From positions 1 to 11,617 of the forward strand of contig WFUI01000025.1 in assembly GCA_015485035.1 (NCBI GenBank): a stretch of 11,617 nt of DNA, read 5' to 3'. Below, one piece after another: positions 6,481-11,617 of this stretch; the first letter of the stretch is position 1; each line of letters starts with the position of its first letter. The position numbers and the translations under genes were made by a program. The notes below the pieces were generated by a model that was not told the DNA's origin, made no database searches, and saw nothing but the letters and a program-made list of their open reading frames with translations. The stretch is from Mariprofundus sp. (lineage in GTDB: Bacteria; Pseudomonadota; Zetaproteobacteria; Mariprofundales; Mariprofundaceae).

Positions 6481-6730
6481 CGGCCTGTTTGTTCGAAAAC
6501 CTTCTGAACAAGCAGTGGAACAGCGATCCGCCTGTCTCCGGTTGCTGGATACTCAAACTGATGTTTTTCCAGCAAGAGGCGCTGAACATGAATTCGTGAC
6601 GATAATGAAACAAAGTTATATTGTGTGCGGGTTTGGATAACAGATGGGGGGGGGCTGTACACATCACCAAGCTGTATTGCGTGATATTCCCTCCCTAAAA
6701 TACAAATTATGTTCCAAGGCGGTAGCACCC
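6481..6730 (+). other. 250-base region with inverted repeats and a G9 tract upstream of the GGDEF gene
   Basis: No gene is convincing here. Two inverted repeats stand out: TTGTTC/GAACAA at 6489-6511 and TTGCTGGA/TCCAGCAA at 6542-6575, an eight-base stem whose 18-base loop holds a further AAAC/GTTT pair. A run of nine G bases lies at 6646-6654, just after an AT that makes an in-frame ATG. TAAAAT at 6696-6701 could be a -10 box for the downstream gene, but no good -35 partner is seen. The region may be a structured leader or the site of a small RNA; nothing matches a c-di-GMP riboswitch that I can recognise. Confidence 0.4.
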
Positions 6731-8398
6731 ATGTCATCGGCACAGGATCGGGTTTACAACGAACTTGTTAAATTGCTCTATAAGCAATTGCCTGCCGCCC
6801 TGCTTGCATCCCTGCTTGTCGCATTCATTCTTGTAGTCGCGTTGACAGGTCATACGCCTGATATTTATCTCATAGGCTGGGGCGGCGCTATCACTACCGT
6901 CAGTATCGTCCGGTTTGTTTTATATTCCAGATTCAAAAAACAGCAGCCACAACCCCCGGATATGCAACCATGGTATCGCTATTTTCTGGCGGGATCGATA
7001 ATGGCTGGCGCCGTTTGGGGCTCAGCCGGCATATTGCTGATACCTCAGCTTCCTCTCGAATATCAGATTCTCATGCTTTTTGTACTGGGCGGCATCGCCA
7101 TTGGCGGATTGCAATCGCTATCGGCCATGGTGGTAGCCTATGCCACGTTCTGCGTATTGAGCATTTTCCCTGTAAGTATCTGGCTTGTCCTGCAAAATAC
7201 GCCAACCCATCTCACCGTAGCAGTACTGCTGCTTCTGTTCACCTTTACGCTTCTGGTAAGTAGCCGAACATTGAACAAAACCCTGGTCAACTCCTTCCAG
7301 CTACGCTTTGAGAATCTCAAACTGATTGAAGCCCAGAGCAGGGAAGTATCAGTCAGAAAGCAGCTGAATGATCGTTTGCTCGCCCGCAACGCTATCCTCG
7401 AGATGATGGCAACCCAGCCTTCACTGACTAAAATATTGAATAAAATCAACCTGATGATCGAACAGGATAATCCGGATGCAAAAAGCTCCATTCTTCTGCT
7501 GGATCAGGAAGGAACACATCTGCTCTGTGCATCTGCACCAAGTCTGCCAACGGCCTATAATGAAGCAATCCATGGCGCTGCAATAGGCCCCAGTGCCGGC
7601 TCATGTGGAACCGCCGCCTATCGTAAAAAACTGGTTATTGTTGAAGATATTTCGACTGATCCACTATGGGCCGATTATAAGGACCTGGCCATGGCACATG
7701 GTCTGCATTCCTGCTGGTCCATGCCGATCTGCAACAGCCGGAAAGAAGTTATCGGAACCTTTGCTTTATATTATTCCAAACCACGAACACCCGAACAGAC
7801 GGAAATCAAAAATCTCGAGGCTGCCGTCTATCTGGCTGCCATCGCTATCGAGCGCTGCACTATCGAAGAAAAACTGCTTCAGATGGCACACTATGATATG
7901 CTGACAGAACTGCCGAATCGGGCCATGTTCATGGACCGCCTTAAAATGGGGCTGGCTCAGGCACGACGGCGACATCAACAATTTGCAATACTGTTTATTG
8001 ATCTGGACAGGTTTAAATTCATCAACGACACAAAGGGACATGAAACCGGTGACCGGGCTCTGAAAAAGGTCGCACAACGATTGCTGGCCTGTGTACGTGA
8101 AGAGGATACCGTAGCGCGTCTGGGTGGCGATGAATTCACGATTCTGCTGACAAATATCCATGACCAGAAAGATGTGAAATCCATCGCTGACAAGGTGATT
8201 CAGACACTCTCTGAACCAATCAGGCTGGACAAAGATGAGTATTCGATTGGCGCAAGTATCGGCATCAGTATGTATCCGGAAAATGGTACAGATACCGATA
8301 CGCTGCTTGGCAGGGCCGATGATGCCATGTATCTGGCCAAGCGGAACGGTGGCAACAACTGCATTTTCTGCTCGGAAACCAGAGAGGGAAATATATAG
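6731..8398 (+). CDS. Membrane-bound GAF-GGDEF diguanylate cyclase
   Basis: The protein should make the second messenger c-di-GMP from two GTP and thereby tune surface attachment versus motility. From the ATG at 6731 it has 555 residues. Residues about 20-177 hold some six hydrophobic helices (for example PAALLASLLVAFILVVAL, and LTVAVLLLLFTFTLLV at 161-176) with no large periplasmic loop, so the sensor is membrane-embedded. A GAF domain follows at about 220-375 (IGPSAGSCGTAAY, VIVEDISTDPLW, SCWSMPI). The GGDEF domain spans about 385-545 with DMLTELPNR, LFIDLDRFKFIND and an intact GGDEF at 465-469. RxxD (Arg456-Asp459) five residues before it is the product-inhibition I-site. No EAL domain is present. 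The start is chosen for an AAGGCGG-like site upstream and a sensible N-terminus; the frame is open back to ATG 6644 beside the G9 tract. It is flanked by a terminator upstream and stands alone. Confidence 0.93.
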   Translation: MSSAQDRVYNELVKLLYKQLPAALLASLLVAFILVVALTGHTPDIYLIGWGGAITTVSIVRFVLYSRFKKQQPQPPDMQPWYRYFLAGSIMAGAVWGSAGILLIPQLPLEYQILMLFVLGGIAIGGLQSLSAMVVAYATFCVLSIFPVSIWLVLQNTPTHLTVAVLLLLFTFTLLVSSRTLNKTLVNSFQLRFENLKLIEAQSREVSVRKQLNDRLLARNAILEMMATQPSLTKILNKINLMIEQDNPDAKSSILLLDQEGTHLLCASAPSLPTAYNEAIHGAAIGPSAGSCGTAAYRKKLVIVEDISTDPLWADYKDLAMAHGLHSCWSMPICNSRKEVIGTFALYYSKPRTPEQTEIKNLEAAVYLAAIAIERCTIEEKLLQMAHYDMLTELPNRAMFMDRLKMGLAQARRRHQQFAILFIDLDRFKFINDTKGHETGDRALKKVAQRLLACVREEDTVARLGGDEFTILLTNIHDQKDVKSIADKVIQTLSEPIRLDKDEYSIGASIGISMYPENGTDTDTLLGRADDAMYLAKRNGGNNCIFCSETREGNI

Positions 8399-8593
8399 AT
8401 ACTCTGTCACACGCCAGGGAAACACCGGTCGATCCAATAATTTCGGACACCCCCTTTTCTTGTTGCTATCGTCTAATCACATTCCTGATTACTATTGCCG
8501 GCTGTGGCATCATCATGCCGGACACATCAGACAATCGCTGATGCATCGATGAATATCGGAATGCGATAAATATCAAAATGAGAGTAACTAAAT

Positions 8594-9316
8594 ATGGGTA
8601 GAGCATATCAGAATCGCAAGGTTTCCATGGCAAAAACAGCCGGAGCCAAAACCAGGGTTTATTCCAGATACGGCAGGGAAATCTATGTCTGCGCCAAGAG
8701 TGGCGGCATTGACCCCAATGGCAATCTGGCTCTGCGTCGATTGATGGATAATGCCAAAAAAGACCAGGTGCCGACCCATGTCATTGATCGGGCTATCGAA
8801 AAAGCCAAAGGTGGCGGTGGTGAAGATTATTCCGTTGCCCGTTATGAAGGTTTTGGTCCCGGTGGCTGTATGATTATCGTGGACTGCCTGACCGATAATA
8901 ACAACCGTACCTATAATGATGTACGCCAGTGCTTCGCTAAAAACGGCGGTAAAATCGGAGGGCCGGGTGCGGTGGCCCATATGTTCGATCATCAGGCTGT
9001 TTTTGTATTCAAGGGAAGTGATGAAGATGCTGTTCTGGAAGCATTGATGATGGCCGATATTGATGTCAGCGATATCGAATGCGAAGATGGCATGATCACT
9101 GTCCTCACGCCCAATACGGAGTTTTTTAAAGCCAAAACAGCCTTAACTGAAGCCATCTCGGAAATTGAATTCGAGATCGATGATATCTCTTATGAACCGC
9201 AAACGCTGGCCAGTCTCGACGGTGAAGATGCTGTAGTATTTGATCAGTTGCTGGCTGCCCTGAATGACTGTGATGACGTGCAGAAAGTCTATCACAATGC
9301 GGAACTGGCGGATTAA
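8594..9316 (+). CDS. yeeN: YebC/TACO1-family protein, YeeN subtype
   Basis: The 240-residue protein starts [19 protein letters not shown] and continues [23 protein letters not shown], which is characteristic of the YeeN branch of the YebC family; the canonical YebC branch typically begins MAGHSKWANI. Also visible are [20 protein letters not shown] (55-74), the YEGFGPGGC block (84-92), DNNNRT (100-105), GAVAHMFD (123-130) and the acidic end [13 protein letters not shown]. Family members were long annotated as DNA-binding regulators (PmpR); mitochondrial TACO1 and recent bacterial work point to a role in translation elongation at difficult sequences such as polyproline stretches. The role of the YeeN paralogue is less clear. 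Only a weak GAGAG ribosome site is present. The gene is followed after ten bases by a convergent gene, with no terminator between. The 195 bases upstream, after the GGDEF gene, hold a small hairpin (GGCAT/ATGCC at 8506-8519) but no convincing promoter. Confidence 0.93.
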   Translation: MGRAYQNRKVSMAKTAGAKTRVYSRYGREIYVCAKSGGIDPNGNLALRRLMDNAKKDQVPTHVIDRAIEKAKGGGGEDYSVARYEGFGPGGCMIIVDCLTDNNNRTYNDVRQCFAKNGGKIGGPGAVAHMFDHQAVFVFKGSDEDAVLEALMMADIDVSDIECEDGMITVLTPNTEFFKAKTALTEAISEIEFEIDDISYEPQTLASLDGEDAVVFDQLLAALNDCDDVQKVYHNAELAD

Positions 9317-9326
9317 GCTACAGTCA

Positions 9327-9734
9327 TTATATCTCTAACCTGAGCCACCAGTCGAATTCAGCCTTTGCGACTATGTGGCCTTTACAAAACACGTTCACAG
9401 GCACAGTCAGAACCGCTCTGTTACGCCGTTTGAGTGTGGTGATACATGTCAGCAATGCTGCTTCGCTGACATCCGCCCGGGCCAGACAATCACCGGTCGC
9501 CGGGCGTTTATATTGTATCGTCGCCTTCTTCGCCAGCACCAGTGATTGCGGGAATAGCGTTAACAGATTCAAAATCAGATAGTGCCCGCTGGCGCCTTCG
9601 GCCAAACCATGTAACACGGATGCATGCAAACTTCCGACATGATTCAGCAAATGATCCTGTTGCTTCAAATGAACAGCCTCGCCATCAATTTGTAAACCAA
9701 TGGTTTGATTAAACGGCAGGTCAGAAATTTTCAT
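9327..9734 (-). CDS. Hotdog-fold thioesterase-like protein (PaaI/DUF4442-like)
   Basis: The 135-residue protein has the plan of a single hotdog domain. The central-helix motif NHVGSLHASVLHGLAEGASG (residues 31-50) aligns with the N/D-H-x-G-x-x-H-A-x-x-x-x-x-x-E pattern of PaaI-type acyl-CoA thioesterases, giving Asn31, His32 and Glu46 as candidate active-site residues. It is followed by the strands typical of the fold, LAKKATIQYKRPATGDCLARADV (67-89) and RAVLTVPVNVFCKGHIVAKAEFDWWL (106-131). Hydrolysis of an acyl-CoA or related thioester is the likely activity; the substrate cannot be told, and DUF4442-like proteins are an alternative grouping. The start ATG overlaps the pepN stop codon by one base (TGATG), a clear sign of translational coupling, so expression follows pepN. 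The stop codon converges on yeeN with ten bases between. Confidence 0.8.
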   Translation of the reverse strand: MKISDLPFNQTIGLQIDGEAVHLKQQDHLLNHVGSLHASVLHGLAEGASGHYLILNLLTLFPQSLVLAKKATIQYKRPATGDCLARADVSEAALLTCITTLKRRNRAVLTVPVNVFCKGHIVAKAEFDWWLRLEI

Positions 9735-11617
9735 CAGGCTAAACTTTTGCTGACAATTTCATACACATCGCCGGATAAACCGTGGTGATCAGCTATGCGC
9801 TGCAAGGCAGCACGATTCAAGGCGCTGCGGGTCGGCTCCAGACGTTTCCAGCGCATCAGCGCCCTCACCATACGCGCTGCAATTTGCGGATTGATGGCAT
9901 CCAGTGCCAACACCTGATCAGCGACAAAGGTATAACCACTGCCATCTTCAGCATGACATGCGGCTGGATTCCTCAACGCGAATGTTCCGATCAGTGCCCG
10001 CACCTTATTCGGATTACGCAAATCAAACGCCGCATGCTCAAGCAGCGTTTGAACGCGTTCCAGCGTACCCGGAAGCTGTGAGGCCGCCTGCACAGCAAAC
10101 CATTTATCCATCACATTAGGTTCCCGTTGCCACTGTTGTTCAAACTGTGCCAGTGCCAACTTCCTTTCGGGGCAATCCAGATCGGCCAGCGCAGCTAATG
10201 CAGCGTATTGGTCGGTCATATTCATGGCGGTCGTGAACTGACGATAAACCAGGCTGATTGATTTGTTATCCTTTAATGCTGCCAGATATGTCATACACAC
10301 ATTTTTCAGCTTACGCTGCTGCATGGCGCTATCATCGCTTCCGGTGGTTGCAGACAAGTGATGGTAAATCACCTCGAAATCATGACGCAATGCCGTTGCA
10401 ATCAGATGACGCAATTGCTCACGCGCAGCATGGATAGCGGCGGGATCACAAGGCGAACAGACTTCGGCAATATCGGATTCAGATGGCAATATCACTGCTT
10501 CGGCTTTCAACGCTGCATCCAGCGTTTGATCATGCAATACATGGGCGAATGCAGCAGGCACACCTGCATCCGGCTCATCTCCGTCCAGGATGGCCAATAA
10601 GCTCTGCATCGACAACCGCTGTGCCGCAGCCCAGCGGTTAAACGGATCGGAATCATGGCGCATCAAAAATGCATTTTCAGACAACGAATAAGGATAATCG
10701 AGTTCGACCGGTGCTGAGAAGCCGCGCAGCAATGATGGTATTGGCTTTCCCTTCACATGAACAGAGGTGAACGATTGCCCGGTATCACGAATCAACAATG
10801 TGCGAGTTGTTCCGTCAGCGGCTGATTCACCATCCAGTTGCAACGGCTGTTCAGTGCCATCCGGCAGCAACAGCCCCATCACAAGCGGAATCAGAAAAGG
10901 ATGCTTATTGCTGTTTCCGGGCACAGGAGAGCAGGACTGCGAGCAGTGTAGAATACAACGCTGTTTGTCTGCATCATAATCCATACGAACGATCAATTTC
11001 GGCGTACCGGCCTGATCGTACCAATACTGCATTTGTGACAGGTCCGTATTATTGGCGTCGGCCATGGCAGCGAGGAAATTTTCGGTGGTCACAGCCTGCC
11101 CGTCATGGCGCTGAAAATACAAATCCATACCCCGGCGAAAACCATCCACACCAAGCAGCTTTTGATATAATCGCACCACCTCGGCACCCTTTTCATACAC
11201 CGTGACAGTATAAAAATTATTGATTTCCATATATGAGGCCGGACGAATCGGATGTGCCATCGGACTGGCATCTTCAGCAAACTGATGGGTGCGCAGCAAG
11301 CGCACATCTTCGATACGTTTCACGGCCCGCGAATGTGTATCCGCAGTAAATTCCTGATCGCGAAAAACAGTCAGCCCTTCTTTCAAACTGAGTTGAAACC
11401 AGTCGCGACAAGTCACCCGATTACCCGTCCAGTTATGGAAATATTCATGCCCGATCACTGCTTCGATAGCGATATAATCATCATCGGTGGCCGTTTCAGG
11501 GCTGGCAAACACCAGCCGTGAATTGAAGATATTCAGTCCCTTGTTCTCCATTGCACCCATATTGAAATCATCGACTGCGACAATCATGAACAGATCAAGA
11601 TCGTATTCGAGACCAAA
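9734..11617 (-). CDS. pepN: Aminopeptidase N (M1 family), C-terminal 627 residues, cut by window edge
   Basis: PepN is the cytoplasmic zinc aminopeptidase that removes N-terminal residues from peptides late in protein turnover. The frame is open to the last base (first codons read FGLEYDLDLF), so about 240 N-terminal residues of a roughly 870-residue enzyme lie outside the window. The catalytic core is intact: the substrate-binding GAMEN (fragment residues 21-25), the zinc site HEYFHNW with His57 and His61 and the third ligand Glu80 in LKEGLTVF, then QFAEDASPMAHPIRP and the NNFYTVTVYEKGAEV segment with the transition-state tyrosine. The C-terminal helical repeats typical of E. coli-type PepN continue to SGDVYEIVSKSLA, including NPAACHAEDGSGY. 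There are no internal stops or frame breaks. The final TGA overlaps the ATG of the thioesterase gene. A single-chain cytoplasmic enzyme is inferred from family homology. Confidence 0.97.
   Translation of the reverse strand, partial: FGLEYDLDLFMIVAVDDFNMGAMENKGLNIFNSRLVFASPETATDDDYIAIEAVIGHEYFHNWTGNRVTCRDWFQLSLKEGLTVFRDQEFTADTHSRAVKRIEDVRLLRTHQFAEDASPMAHPIRPASYMEINNFYTVTVYEKGAEVVRLYQKLLGVDGFRRGMDLYFQRHDGQAVTTENFLAAMADANNTDLSQMQYWYDQAGTPKLIVRMDYDADKQRCILHCSQSCSPVPGNSNKHPFLIPLVMGLLLPDGTEQPLQLDGESAADGTTRTLLIRDTGQSFTSVHVKGKPIPSLLRGFSAPVELDYPYSLSENAFLMRHDSDPFNRWAAAQRLSMQSLLAILDGDEPDAGVPAAFAHVLHDQTLDAALKAEAVILPSESDIAEVCSPCDPAAIHAAREQLRHLIATALRHDFEVIYHHLSATTGSDDSAMQQRKLKNVCMTYLAALKDNKSISLVYRQFTTAMNMTDQYAALAALADLDCPERKLALAQFEQQWQREPNVMDKWFAVQAASQLPGTLERVQTLLEHAAFDLRNPNKVRALIGTFALRNPAACHAEDGSGYTFVADQVLALDAINPQIAARMVRALMRWKRLEPTRSALNRAALQRIADHHGLSGDVYEIVSKSLA

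Noticed and set aside
7766..8437. Open frame of 223 codons on the minus strand opposite the GGDEF gene
   Set aside because: It is antisense to a conserved GGDEF domain with all motifs in place; no family or ribosome-site support.
8506..8519. GGCAT/ATGCC hairpin as terminator of the GGDEF gene
   Set aside because: The five-pair stem is short, competes with an overlapping CCGGC/GCCGG pairing, and no T tract follows.
8235..8552. Open frame of 105 codons overlapping the GGDEF gene end
   Set aside because: Most lies in another frame of the GGDEF coding region, and the remainder shows no recognisable domain.

Overview
The window reads as a contiguous stretch of chromosome from a proteobacterium, at close to even base composition. 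Seven full-length genes, one small membrane-protein gene and two partial genes at the edges are supported, plus several regulatory elements. The E. coli-like PepN, the YeeN-type YebC protein and Uup point to Proteobacteria. A CIRCE operator on groESL (HrcA control) and a DUF992 secreted protein, a family I associate mainly with Alphaproteobacteria, argue against a typical enterobacterium. A deep gamma- or zetaproteobacterium would fit, but the placement is inference only.

Region 1 (1-1256, minus): groES followed by the first 242 codons of groEL, which runs off the left edge. Upstream lie a TTGACA promoter, a CIRCE operator with one arm mismatch and a 19-bp palindrome in the groES leader. A GC-rich hairpin sits between the two genes. 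Region 2 (1354-2091, plus): a divergent creatininase-family amidohydrolase of unknown substrate.

Region 3 (2288-5726, minus): uup (ABC-F ATPase), thiI (tRNA sulfurtransferase without a rhodanese domain) and a two-helix membrane protein resembling the transporter suffix family. All are co-directional with small gaps and poor Shine-Dalgarno sequences. Region 4 (5814-6480, plus): a strong promoter, a 5' leader hairpin, a secreted DUF992 protein and a textbook intrinsic terminator form a monocistronic unit divergent from uup.

Region 5 (6481-8398, plus): a leader of about 250 bases with inverted repeats and a nine-G tract precedes a membrane-anchored GAF-GGDEF protein predicted to make c-di-GMP. 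Region 6 (8594-9316, plus): a YebC/TACO1-family protein of the YeeN subtype. It converges, with only ten bases between stop codons, on Region 7 (9327-11617, minus): pepN (N-terminal part outside the window) translationally coupled by a TGATG overlap to a small hotdog-fold thioesterase.

Most of this is housekeeping: protein folding, tRNA thiolation, ribosome-associated ATPase, peptide turnover. I do not see a phage, transposon, CRISPR array, tRNA or rRNA, and no clear new multi-gene system. The least explained parts are the DUF992 protein and its leader, the creatininase-family enzyme, the structured G-tract region before the diguanylate cyclase gene, and two near-perfect palindromes beside groES and uup.
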